From Pseudomonadota bacterium (GTDB lineage: Bacteria; Pseudomonadota; Alphaproteobacteria; Thalassobaculales; Thalassobaculaceae): a DNA stretch of 5,361 bases. Below the pieces are notes generated by a model. The model was not told where the DNA came from. It searched no databases and saw only the letters and a list, made by a program, of their open reading frames with translations. This document shows, piece by piece, positions 1 to 5,361 of the stretch. The stretch spans positions 1-5,361 of the forward strand of contig JAQBUJ010000271.1 of assembly GCA_027623845.1 (NCBI GenBank), written 5' to 3'. The translations under genes and the position numbers were made by a program. The first letter of the stretch is position 1. Each line of letters starts with the position of its first letter.

Positions 1-78
1 GAGTTTTAATCCGCCAAAAGCGGGACTATCCCGCCTCTACCGTGGAAGACTTTTGCACCGCCCATTACAGAAGAAAAG

Positions 79-261
79 GGCGGCGCTATTGTCACGCCAT
101 CGGGCCGCTTCGTGGCGGGCGCTTTCGAAAAATTCACCGTGACCGACACCGCCGGCTATTTCGGCACCGACGACACCGCCTCGCTCCATCGAGATGGGTC
201 GACCTGGGGAACCTTCGAATGGCTGATCCAGGACGCCTTCGAGCAAGGCTGTCCGGTCGGC
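79..261 (+). pseudogene. Internal fragment of a protein-coding gene, possibly DUF3604-like
   Basis: This stretch has clear coding character in one + frame: third positions are mostly C or G and the residues look like a folded protein, including TPSGRFVAGAFEKFTVTDT, GYFGTDDTASLHRDG and WGTFEWLIQDAFEQG. The same frame is open from position 10 to 351, but upstream of about 79 and downstream of about 261 the composition becomes irregular, and no plausible start with a ribosome binding site is present (the only in-frame candidate nearby is a GTG at 112). It reads as an internal piece of a larger protein whose ends have been lost. From memory the segment resembles a part of DUF3604/PHP-like hypothetical proteins, where a similar stretch precedes a metal-binding motif; that motif is not seen here. 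The family assignment is tentative; the fragment status is better supported. Confidence 0.4.
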
Positions 262-416
262 CAGCGGAATAGCGCGGCGAGATTGATTTATCATCGTCCC
301 GCCGGGGCAACGCGATCACAAATACAATTCCCACCATCATTACTCCGCTGAGCCCTACCGGCGTTCAGCCAGTCCGGCTAGCGTTGGGCTCGGCTGATTC
401 ACCGTCAGGCGCTCGT

Positions 417-440
417 CGGCGCAAAGGGCGCTTTGCGCTG
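417..440 (+). repeat. Hairpin ahead of the dioxygenase gene
   Basis: The arms GCGCAAAG (419-426) and CTTTGCGC (431-438) are perfectly complementary around the four-base loop GGCG. The stem extends outward by one G-U and one C-G pair to about 10 pairs. No T-run follows on the + strand, so it is not a standard terminator. It could be a 5' leader structure, an operator-like palindrome or an intergenic repeat unit. Confidence 0.6.
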
Positions 441-454
441 GGCGGGAATCCGCC
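441..454 (+). repeat. Small second hairpin directly following the first
   Basis: GGCGG (441-445) and CCGCC (450-454) pair perfectly around a GAAT loop. It abuts the preceding hairpin and ends 12 bases before the Shine-Dalgarno sequence, so in a transcript the two stems would lie back to back just ahead of the ribosome binding site. The stem is short and could be chance in GC-rich DNA. Confidence 0.4.
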
Positions 455-466
455 TCGGCGTTGCAT

Positions 467-471
467 AAGGA
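467..471 (+). promoter_or_regulatory. Ribosome binding site deciding the dioxygenase start
   Basis: AAGGA lies 9 bases before the ATG at 481, but directly touches the in-frame ATG at 472, where it could not serve as a Shine-Dalgarno sequence. This favours 481 as the start. Confidence 0.65.
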
Positions 472-480
472 ATGCTTCCC

Positions 481-1395
481 ATGCCCCTTGCTATACAACC
501 CATCTGCCATCCCACAGGCCAAGCCTTCGCCGGAGAAGTCACCGGCATCGATTGTCGCCAACCGCTATCGCCCGAAACCGTTGCGGCGATCGAGGCCGGC
601 ATGGATCAGTACGCGGTGTTGGTCTATCGCGGCCAGACGCTCAGCGATGCGGAGCAACTCGCCTTCACCGTGCATTTCGGCGAGATCGAACAGAAGGGTC
701 GGGGCAGCGGCAAGGGGCGCATCCATTTTCGCACTGATGAGCAGGCCCGCCCGCTGGCCCAAGGGATTGGCGATTTCTCCAATGTCGACGGCGCCGGCAA
801 ACCGCTACCGCCGGATACCCGCGCCTATCAGTTTAAGCTGGCCGACCGGTTGTGGCATTCGGACAGCTCTTTCCGCCCCGTTCCCGCCAAATATTCTTTG
901 TTGTCGGGCCGGGCGGTTCCATCTTGGGGCGGCAACACCGAATTCGCCGACATGCGCGCGGCCTATGACGCGTTGGACGAGCGCACCCGGCGCGAGGTCG
1001 AGGATCTGGTCTGCCACCACTCGCAAATCTACTCGCGAGAGGCTGTCGGGTTCGGCGCAATGGACGAGGCGGAACGCGAGGCCTTCAAGCCGGTTCGCCA
1101 ACGCCTGGTGCGGCGCCACCCGGTCACCGGGCGAAAATCGCTGTTTCTATCGGCGCATGCCGGGGTTATCGAAGGCTGGACGATTCCGGAATCCCGAATG
1201 TTCCTGCGCGACCTTATCGAATTCGCCACCCAGCCGCGCTTCGTCTATTCACATAGCTGGCGGTTGCACGATTTGGTCGTCTGGGACAACCGCGCCACCA
1301 TGCATCGGGGCCGGCGATTCGACCACAGCGAGCCCCGCGACGTGCGACAAACCCGCCTGGCCGGCGACGATGTCACGATCGAGCAGGTCGCCTGA
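481..1395 (+). CDS. TauD/TfdA-family Fe(II)/2-oxoglutarate-dependent dioxygenase
   Basis: The 304-residue product is a cytoplasmic non-haem iron oxygenase of the TauD/TfdA family, which couples decarboxylation of 2-oxoglutarate to hydroxylation of a substrate; length is normal. Visible landmarks are the N-terminal strand AVLVYRGQTLSDAEQLAF (residues 45-62), the iron ligands in WHSDSSF (His126, Asp128), the core GGNTEFADMRAAYDAL (150-165), and VVWDNRATMHRGRRFD (266-281) with the distal iron ligand His275. Arg286, 11 residues after it, matches the 2-oxoglutarate-binding Arg of TauD and TfdA. The overall pattern is nearer to TfdA (2,4-dichlorophenoxyacetate dioxygenase) than to TauD. Oddly, the residue 15 after the distal His, an Arg that binds the substrate anion in TauD, is Gln290 here, so neither taurine nor a phenoxyacetate should be assumed as substrate. 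It is followed by 231 bases before the next gene in the same orientation. No signal peptide is seen. Family call is firm; substrate unknown. Confidence 0.92.
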   Translation: MPLAIQPICHPTGQAFAGEVTGIDCRQPLSPETVAAIEAGMDQYAVLVYRGQTLSDAEQLAFTVHFGEIEQKGRGSGKGRIHFRTDEQARPLAQGIGDFSNVDGAGKPLPPDTRAYQFKLADRLWHSDSSFRPVPAKYSLLSGRAVPSWGGNTEFADMRAAYDALDERTRREVEDLVCHHSQIYSREAVGFGAMDEAEREAFKPVRQRLVRRHPVTGRKSLFLSAHAGVIEGWTIPESRMFLRDLIEFATQPRFVYSHSWRLHDLVVWDNRATMHRGRRFDHSEPRDVRQTRLAGDDVTIEQVA

Positions 1396-1626
1396 AACAG
1401 GCGCCGAACCATGACGCGATTCGGTGCGGATTGTGAATGCGTCTGTTGTTCAGTAGGTTAGAGCCTGAACGATCGGGTCTGCATCGCCCTGCGGTACAGG
1501 CTGAACAGATCGTGCTGGCGATCGCCGGACGTGTTGACGGTGCTCTGCTTGCAAATCAACCCGGCCTCCAAGTCAGAGCCGCCTAGGCGCTGCACCCGAA
1601 ACCACAGTCAAAACCGGAATCAGCGA
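1396..1626 (+). other. Intergenic region between dioxygenase and FAD enzyme genes
   Basis: These 231 bases contain no credible gene. They hold CTGAAC/GTTCAG repeats (separate entry). A TTGACG at 1534-1539 resembles a -35 box, but no good -10 box follows at the usual distance. The region probably carries the promoter of the downstream pair. A weak Shine-Dalgarno GGAA at 1616-1619 sits 7 bases before the ATG at 1627. Confidence 0.5.
1448..1526. repeat. Imperfect direct repeat with an inverted CTGAAC hexamer
   Basis: Two related copies lie in direct orientation at 1465-1488 and 1501-1526. They share CTGAAC, GATCG, CTG and ATCGCC in the same order, with one or two bases inserted between blocks in the second copy; their starts are 36 bases apart. 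A third, inverted hexamer GTTCAG occurs at 1448-1453 and could pair with either copy. Such an arrangement in an intergenic region could be a binding site for a regulator, or a remnant of a small duplication. Confidence 0.45.
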
Positions 1627-2871
1627 ATGGAAAACAGCCCGACAATTGCAGTGCTTGGTGCAGGAATGGTCGGCACCTGTTGCGCCCTGTACCTGCAGCG
1701 GGAAGGTTACGAGGTCACGCTCGTCGATCGCGGCGGCGCCGGCGAAGAAGCCTCGTTCGGCAATCTCGGTGGCTTCGGCATTGCCTCCTGCCCGCCTGGC
1801 GCCATGCCCGGAGTGATCAAAAAAGTGCCGGGCATGCTGTTCGACGCCGACGCGCCGCTGAAGATTCGCTGGGGCCATGCGGCGCGGGCGCTGCCCTGGT
1901 TCATCCGGTTCATCGCAAATTCGCGGATCGACCGGGTCGAGGCCAACGCGGCGGCGCGGCAAAGTCTTTTGGACAAGGTCCATGAGGGCATAGACCCGTT
2001 GATCGCCGACGCCAATGCCGGCCATTTGATGAGTCAGACCGGGTTGATGTTCACCTTCGAGAGCGAGGCGGCGTTCCAAGGAGCGGCCTATGCGTTTGAT
2101 TTGCGCCGCCGCAATGGCGTCCAACTGGACCTGCTCGACGGCAACGAAGCACGCCAGGTGCAGCCGGCGCTGTCGAAAAACGTGATGCGGGCCTATCGGG
2201 TGGCGAATTTCTCGCACACGGTTGATCCGATGCGCCTGGTCAAGGCCCTGGCGACGCTGTTTGAACAACGCGGCGGCACATTGTTGCGCCGGACCGTTAG
2301 CGGCTTTGATATCGGCCCCGACGGCGTGCGGGCGCTCAGAACCACGGACGGTGACGTCGCCATCGAAAAGCTGGTTGTCGCGGCGGGAGTATGGTCACGA
2401 CAATTCGCCAAGATGCTCGGATCCGACGTGCCGCTGGAGGCTGAGCGCGGTTATCACACGATGTTCAACGGCGCCGATGTGAAGATGAATGGCGCCATTA
2501 TCTCGGTTGACCGGCATGTGGCGATCACCCCGATGAATGAGGGAATTCGCGTCGGCGGCGTCGCCGAGTTCGCCTCCCCCGAGGCGGCGGCCAACTTCGA
2601 AGTCGCCAAGCTGGTCCGCCGGCATGGCGAAGCCGTGTTACCGGGCCTGAAGAGCGAAACCATCACCGAGTGGATGGGGCCGCGCCCATCGCACCCGGAT
2701 TCCAAGCCGGTCATCGGCCGCTCGCCACGCCACGCCAACGCGTATTTCGCTTTCGGGCACGATCATCTCGGGCTCACAATGGGCGGGATTACCGGCAAAC
2801 TAATATCGGAACTGGTGACCGAGCGTCCAACCAGCGTCGACCTCAGCCCTTTTCGACCGGACCGATTCTGA
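1627..2871 (+). CDS. DadA-type FAD-dependent amino acid dehydrogenase/oxidase
   Basis: The 414-residue product belongs to the DAO (FAD-dependent D-amino acid oxidase/dehydrogenase) superfamily, closest in layout to DadA, the dehydrogenase that deaminates D-amino acids and passes electrons to the respiratory chain. The N-terminal Rossmann motif is IAVLGAGMVGTCCALYL (residues 7-23; GxGxxG at 11-16) with the ribose-binding acidic residue Asp34 in VTLVDR, then EASFGNLGGFG (41-51). Further landmarks are LVVAAGVWS (249-257), AERGYH (272-277), WMGPRPSHPDSKPVIG (349-364) and the C-terminal FAD-binding FGHDHLGLTMGGITGKL (376-392). Length is typical. The ATG at 1627 is chosen because the dinucleotide-binding motif starts seven residues later and GGAA lies just upstream; an in-frame GTG at 1531 would add 32 residues without family character. 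It precedes the MmgE/PrpD gene by 27 bases, probably one operon. Related enzymes oxidise secondary amines or N-alkyl glycines, so D-amino acid specificity is not proven. Confidence 0.88.
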   Translation: MENSPTIAVLGAGMVGTCCALYLQREGYEVTLVDRGGAGEEASFGNLGGFGIASCPPGAMPGVIKKVPGMLFDADAPLKIRWGHAARALPWFIRFIANSRIDRVEANAAARQSLLDKVHEGIDPLIADANAGHLMSQTGLMFTFESEAAFQGAAYAFDLRRRNGVQLDLLDGNEARQVQPALSKNVMRAYRVANFSHTVDPMRLVKALATLFEQRGGTLLRRTVSGFDIGPDGVRALRTTDGDVAIEKLVVAAGVWSRQFAKMLGSDVPLEAERGYHTMFNGADVKMNGAIISVDRHVAITPMNEGIRVGGVAEFASPEAAANFEVAKLVRRHGEAVLPGLKSETITEWMGPRPSHPDSKPVIGRSPRHANAYFAFGHDHLGLTMGGITGKLISELVTERPTSVDLSPFRPDRF

Positions 2872-2898
2872 GCCAATGTGACCAAGAAAGCCGCAACG

Positions 2899-4284
2899 AT
2901 GCAACGCGCTCCAATCACCACCAAAATCGCGACCTTCATCTGCAATCAGGCCAAGACCGGATTACCTTCCCACGTCGCCGAGTACACCAGATTGCTCACC
3001 TTTGACGGGATTGGGACGCTTGTCGCCGCGACCCATCCCCTGGTCACCTCCAGCGCTGGGATCGGCGCTTTCGCGGCGACCCATGGTGGGGCCGGGCGGG
3101 CGACGCTCATCGGTCAGGCGATGAAAGTCGATGTGGTCAACGCGGCGCTGGCCAATGGGACCCGCGGATACGCCGTCGATATGGAACCGCATCACCCCGA
3201 AGCGATCCTGCATCCAATCTCCATCATGGTCCCGACCGCGCTCGCCCTAAGCGAGGCGTTCGCACGGAACGGCCAGGACTTCATTACCGCGATCGCCGTG
3301 GGCTGCGAGATCACCTACCGGGTTTCGATGTCGATGAACCCAAAGGAGCTATACGCGCTCGGCTTTCATCCCTCCGCCGTTTGCGGGACCTTTGGCGCCG
3401 CCGCCGCCGCTGCGGTTCTGCTTCGCCTTGACCCTGAGCAAACCACCCGGGCGCTCGGTCTGGCGGGATTGCAAACCTCCGGGTTGATGGCCTGGCAGGA
3501 CGACCCGCGCGAGGACGCCCGCCCCTTCCAAATGGGTATGGCGGCGCGCAATGGCGTCACTGCGGCGCTGTTGGCCAAAGACGGCTTTGGCGGACCGGAT
3601 CGTATTTTTGACGGCGGGCACAACGTGCTGCATGCGTTTAGTCGAATCGCCAACGATGCGCCGCTGATCGATGGCCTGGGCGAGAAATGGGACGGCGTGA
3701 TGGAATTGGCGGTCAAGCCGTATTCCTGTGTTTCATTCCTGCACCCGGCCCTGGATGCGTTGGGCAGTTTGATCTCCAAGCATCACATCTCGTCCGGTGA
3801 TGTTGAAGGCATTGAGCTACGCTTTGCCGATTCCGGCTGCCATTGTGTCGATGACAACCCGTTGAAAAGCCATTGCGCGCAATATGTGCTCCCGGTCCGA
3901 CTGGCCCGAGGCGAATTGCGGTTTACCGATCTGTTCGAGGACCTGCGGCAAACCAATGATGAAGTCGCCCGGCTGGCCCGGCGCACCAGCGTCCTGCATG
4001 ACACCGGCGAGTTCGAGGATCTTTTCCCGGATTTTTATGCCGGTGAGATTACCCTGACCTTGAAGGACGGAAAGCAAATCCGTGAACGCTCGGACATCGC
4101 CCGAGGCTATCCCGAGGCGGCGCTATCATCCGAGGAAATCGAGGCGAAGTTCGAGCAACTGGTTGGGGCGGTCGCGCCGCCGGCGCGCCGGGACGCCTTG
4201 CGCCAAGCGGCGGCGTCGGTATTCGAGGCGGATAACCTGAATGGTTTAGCCCGTTTGCTGGCCGAACCGGCGGCAACGCAATAA
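2899..4284 (+). CDS. MmgE/PrpD family protein
   Basis: The 461-residue product has full family length. The MmgE/PrpD fold covers 2-methylcitrate dehydratase (PrpD), cis-aconitate decarboxylase and iminodisuccinate epimerase, cytoplasmic enzymes acting on di- or tricarboxylates. The family pattern is visible: an all-helical first domain with GYAVDMEPHHPEAILHP (residues 90-106; Asp94, His105), GFHPSAVCGTFGAAAAAAV (155-173; His157), the glycine-containing helix FQMGMAARNGVTAALLAKDGF (210-230), the KPYSCVSFLHPALDAL lid segment (273-288; Lys273, His282), and a smaller C-terminal domain from about 300 to 410. Arg208 sits where cis-aconitate decarboxylase has a catalytic Lys, by my alignment from memory. 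I prefer the ATG at 2899, which has a weak AAGAAAG eight bases upstream; the in-frame GTG at 2878 would add seven residues and lacks a ribosome binding site. The reaction cannot be told from sequence; an epimerase, isomerase or hydro-lyase role beside the FAD enzyme is an inference. Confidence 0.9.
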   Translation: MQRAPITTKIATFICNQAKTGLPSHVAEYTRLLTFDGIGTLVAATHPLVTSSAGIGAFAATHGGAGRATLIGQAMKVDVVNAALANGTRGYAVDMEPHHPEAILHPISIMVPTALALSEAFARNGQDFITAIAVGCEITYRVSMSMNPKELYALGFHPSAVCGTFGAAAAAAVLLRLDPEQTTRALGLAGLQTSGLMAWQDDPREDARPFQMGMAARNGVTAALLAKDGFGGPDRIFDGGHNVLHAFSRIANDAPLIDGLGEKWDGVMELAVKPYSCVSFLHPALDALGSLISKHHISSGDVEGIELRFADSGCHCVDDNPLKSHCAQYVLPVRLARGELRFTDLFEDLRQTNDEVARLARRTSVLHDTGEFEDLFPDFYAGEITLTLKDGKQIRERSDIARGYPEAALSSEEIEAKFEQLVGAVAPPARRDALRQAAASVFEADNLNGLARLLAEPAATQ

Positions 4285-4325
4285 CCGAACAATCAGCAGT
4301 GTCGCCGTCTCTAAAAAACATCCCA

Positions 4326-4363
4326 CAAAAATCAAAACCCGCAGCGACGATGATCGCTGCGGG
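4326..4363 (-). terminator. Intrinsic terminator for the - strand transcript
   Basis: The arms CCCGCAGCGA (4338-4347) and TCGCTGCGGG (4354-4363) form a perfect 10-pair GC-rich stem with a six-base loop. On the - strand it is followed immediately by TTTTGATTTTT, the hallmark of a Rho-independent terminator. No T-run follows on the + strand, so it is a poor terminator for the MmgE/PrpD gene, although the stem could still stabilise that gene's transcript end. It lies 55 bases beyond the stop of the chimeric ORF and probably belonged to the original transporter transcription unit. Confidence 0.85.
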
Positions 4364-4378
4364 CTCTGAAAACACCTG

Positions 4379-4402
4379 GGACGGGACCGGTTGGCCCCGT
4401 CC
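4379..4402 (-). repeat. Hairpin between the - strand stop codon and the terminator
   Basis: GGACGGG (4379-4385) and CCCGTCC (4396-4402) pair perfectly; the interior can add two C-G pairs around a GGTT loop after one mismatch. There is no adjacent T-run on either strand. It is likely a 3' untranslated stem, perhaps protecting the message, in front of the true terminator. Confidence 0.55.
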
Positions 4403-4417
4403 GAGAGAGATTTTAGA

Positions 4418-4600
4418 TCACTTATCCATCCAAAACGTGTCGAAACGTCCGACATTGTATAGGCCGAAATAATTTTTTGGCCGATGACCCTTCACATAGT
4501 CGTACCAACCGTCGTTGATCTTTTCCCAGGCTACCGGGAGCAGAGGCGGATCCTGCTCCATGATCATTTCAGCCCTGGTGATCGCGGCCTGACAGGCGGC
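4418..4600 (-). pseudogene. C-terminal remnant of a peptide-type ABC transporter solute-binding protein
   Basis: The last ~58 codons of this reading frame (RAEMIMEQDPPLLPVAWEKI, then NDGWYDYVKGHRP, YFGLYNVGRFDTFWMDK and a TGA stop) match the C-terminal end of family 5 extracellular solute-binding proteins, which deliver oligopeptides, dipeptides or related compounds to an ABC importer in the periplasm. The usual protein is above 500 residues, so roughly nine tenths is missing, including the signal peptide and the ligand pocket. The frame continues upstream without a stop into a transposase fragment; the boundary near 4590-4606 is estimated from where each family resemblance ends. The remnant keeps its downstream hairpin and terminator. 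No permease or ATPase genes are in view. A binding function is not possible for what remains. Confidence 0.7.
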
Positions 4601-4750
4601 GACGTCGCCGCCGAGCGCCGCCGTGCGGCACTGCTCGATGGCCGACATCACCTTCAGTTGGCCGAGGCTCACCTGGCCGCTTCGGGCCTTACGCCAGGCG
4701 GCGCCATGGGCGCGGAAGATATCCGCCACCTCCAGTCTTTCTCGCGGCAT
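4600..4750 (-). pseudogene. N-terminal fragment of an IS91-family transposase
   Basis: The first ~50 codons (LEVADIFRAHGAAWRKA, SLGQLKVMSAIEQCRTAALGG) match the start of IS91-family rolling-circle (Y2) transposases. The family continues with a cysteine-rich zinc-binding region and the catalytic tyrosines; here the match stops just before the zinc region and the frame passes into the binding-protein remnant, giving a 110-codon chimeric ORF (4418-4750). The ATG at 4750 has a GGTGG sequence upstream and starts 12 bases after the recombinase stop, the same tight arrangement seen in complete elements that carry a recombinase ahead of the transposase. The product cannot act as a transposase. A deletion between the element and the transporter gene is the simplest explanation; an assembly join is possible. 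Confidence 0.75.
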
Positions 4751-4762
4751 GAGGCCGCCACC

Positions 4763-5361
4763 TCAGGCGGGCGGCAACGGTCCCGCGTCGAGATGTTCCA
4801 GCGGGCTGGTGACGGCCCGCAAGGTGGAACTGGCGACATGGCTATAGCGCGCCGTGGTATCGAGTTTGCTGTGTCCCAGCAGCACCTGGATCACCCGGAT
4901 GTCGACCTTCCGTTCCAACAGATGCGTGGCGAAGCAATGGCGCAAGGTGTGGAGCGAGACGGGTTTGTCGATGCCGGCGGCCTCCCTGGCGCCATGGAAG
5001 GCTCGATTGAGCTGGCGCGTGGTCAGCGGATTGACCGGGTTCTGGCCGGGGAACAGCCAACCTCCGGGCAACATCACACCCTTTTCCCGCGCCGCCCGCC
5101 ACCAGGAACGCAGAAGTTCCAGCAGAGGCTCGGACAGCATGGCGTAACGGTCCTTGCGGCCCTTGCCCTGCTCAACCCGGATCACCATGCGGTTGCTATC
5201 GATGTCCGCGACCTTGAGCGAGACCACCTCGCCAGCCCGCAGTCCGGCGCCATAGGCCAACGACAGCGCCGCCCGGTACTTCAAGCCAGGGGCGGCATTC
5301 AGAAGACGCGCAACCTCCTCTGGGCTCAGGATCACCGGCAGCTTGCGCGGCTCGCGCACCG
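4763..5361 (-). CDS. Tyrosine recombinase/integrase, partial (N-terminus outside window)
   Basis: The 199 codons in view form the whole catalytic domain of a phage-integrase-type (XerC/D-like) site-specific recombinase. Counting from the first in-frame GTG at 5359, the conserved residues are Arg41 in GAGLRAGEVVSLK, Lys66 in EQGKGRKDRY, His137 and Arg140 in LHTLRHCFATHLL, His163 in LLGHSKLDTTARY and the nucleophile Tyr172. All are present, so the domain appears competent. The N-terminal DNA-binding (SAM-like) domain of about 90-100 residues should lie beyond 5361, and the edge GTG is probably internal rather than the true start. It is followed after 12 bases by the IS91-type transposase fragment, which suggests it is the accessory integrase of that element and not an XerC/D housekeeping protein. 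Confidence 0.88.
   Translation of the reverse strand, partial: VREPRKLPVILSPEEVARLLNAAPGLKYRAALSLAYGAGLRAGEVVSLKVADIDSNRMVIRVEQGKGRKDRYAMLSEPLLELLRSWWRAAREKGVMLPGGWLFPGQNPVNPLTTRQLNRAFHGAREAAGIDKPVSLHTLRHCFATHLLERKVDIRVIQVLLGHSKLDTTARYSHVASSTLRAVTSPLEHLDAGPLPPA

Larger units (their letters stand above)
262..466. other. Non-coding stretch upstream of the dioxygenase gene
   Basis: No reading frame here has convincing coding character. It lies between the decayed fragment and the first intact gene, and its last 50 bases carry two adjacent hairpins annotated separately. I could not place a convincing -35/-10 promoter by eye, although a promoter for the dioxygenase gene would be expected in this interval. 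Confidence 0.5.
4600..5361 (-). mobile_element. Truncated IS91-like element with an associated tyrosine recombinase
   Basis: The recombinase gene and the transposase start lie in the order and spacing typical of IS91-like elements that carry an accessory integrase. The transposase-distal end (origin side) has been lost at about 4600, and the other end runs beyond the window. IS91-family elements have no terminal inverted repeats to look for and make no target duplication, so the exact limits cannot be set from this sequence. Confidence 0.65.

Noticed and set aside
11..34. Short palindromic pieces (CCGC/GCGG and GCGGG/CCCGC) near the left edge
   Set aside because: The stems are only 4-5 pairs, mutually exclusive and without a T-run, so they are not distinguishable from chance at this GC content.
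461..1414. Second + strand open frame of 317 codons overlapping the dioxygenase gene
   Set aside because: Its translation is rich in Arg, Ser and Pro with no domain, while the other frame carries the complete iron and 2-oxoglutarate binding motifs.
1534..1562. TTGACG as a possible sigma-70 -35 box
   Set aside because: No acceptable -10 box lies 16-18 bases downstream, so a promoter cannot be supported by eye.
1531..1626. Upstream GTG start extending the FAD enzyme by 32 residues
   Set aside because: The added residues have no family match, include irregular codons, and the Rossmann motif is normally within the first ~10 residues, as with the ATG at 1627.
1573..2268. Long open frame on the - strand (231 codons) across the FAD enzyme gene
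   Set aside because: It is antisense to a gene with clear FAD-binding motifs, its translation lacks recognisable domains, and it is an expected by-product of high GC content.
4338..4363. Hairpin as terminator of the + strand MmgE/PrpD gene
   Set aside because: The bases after the stem on the + strand are CTCTGAAAAC with no T-run; the T-rich tract is on the - strand side.

Overview
This window looks like a GC-rich alphaproteobacterial chromosome segment. That view rests on the strong preference for G or C at third codon positions, the resemblance of the catabolic enzymes to families common in Rhizobiales and Rhodospirillales, and the presence of an IS91-type element paired with a tyrosine recombinase. 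The taxonomic call is an inference from sequence character, not from a marker gene.

Layout. Positions 1-480 hold no intact gene. A short stretch at about 79-261 has good coding character on the + strand and looks like a piece of a broken gene. It is followed by non-coding DNA ending in two adjacent hairpins just before the first real gene. Three intact + strand genes follow: a TfdA/TauD-type Fe(II)/2-oxoglutarate dioxygenase (481-1395), a DadA-type FAD-dependent amino acid dehydrogenase/oxidase (1627-2871) and an MmgE/PrpD-family protein (2899-4284). The last two are 27 bases apart and probably form one transcription unit. The dioxygenase is separated from them by 231 bases containing imperfect repeats, so the pair may have its own promoter.

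The right end is on the - strand, convergent with the cassette. A tyrosine recombinase (cut by the window edge) is followed after 12 bases by the first ~50 codons of an IS91-family transposase. That reading frame runs directly, without a stop, into the last ~55-60 codons of a peptide-type ABC transporter solute-binding protein. The ORF is therefore a chimera of two gene fragments. Behind it lie two hairpins, the second followed by a T-rich tract on the - strand: a convincing intrinsic terminator, probably the original one of the transporter gene or operon.

How the genes may work together (inference): a 2-oxoglutarate dioxygenase, an FAD amine/amino acid oxidoreductase and an MmgE/PrpD protein (a family that includes 2-methylcitrate dehydratase, cis-aconitate decarboxylase and iminodisuccinate epimerase) would suit stepwise breakdown of a small carboxylated or N-substituted amino acid-like compound. 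The remnant of a peptide-type binding protein next door would fit a lost uptake system for such a compound. No substrate can be named from sequence alone. I saw no tRNA, rRNA or CRISPR array.
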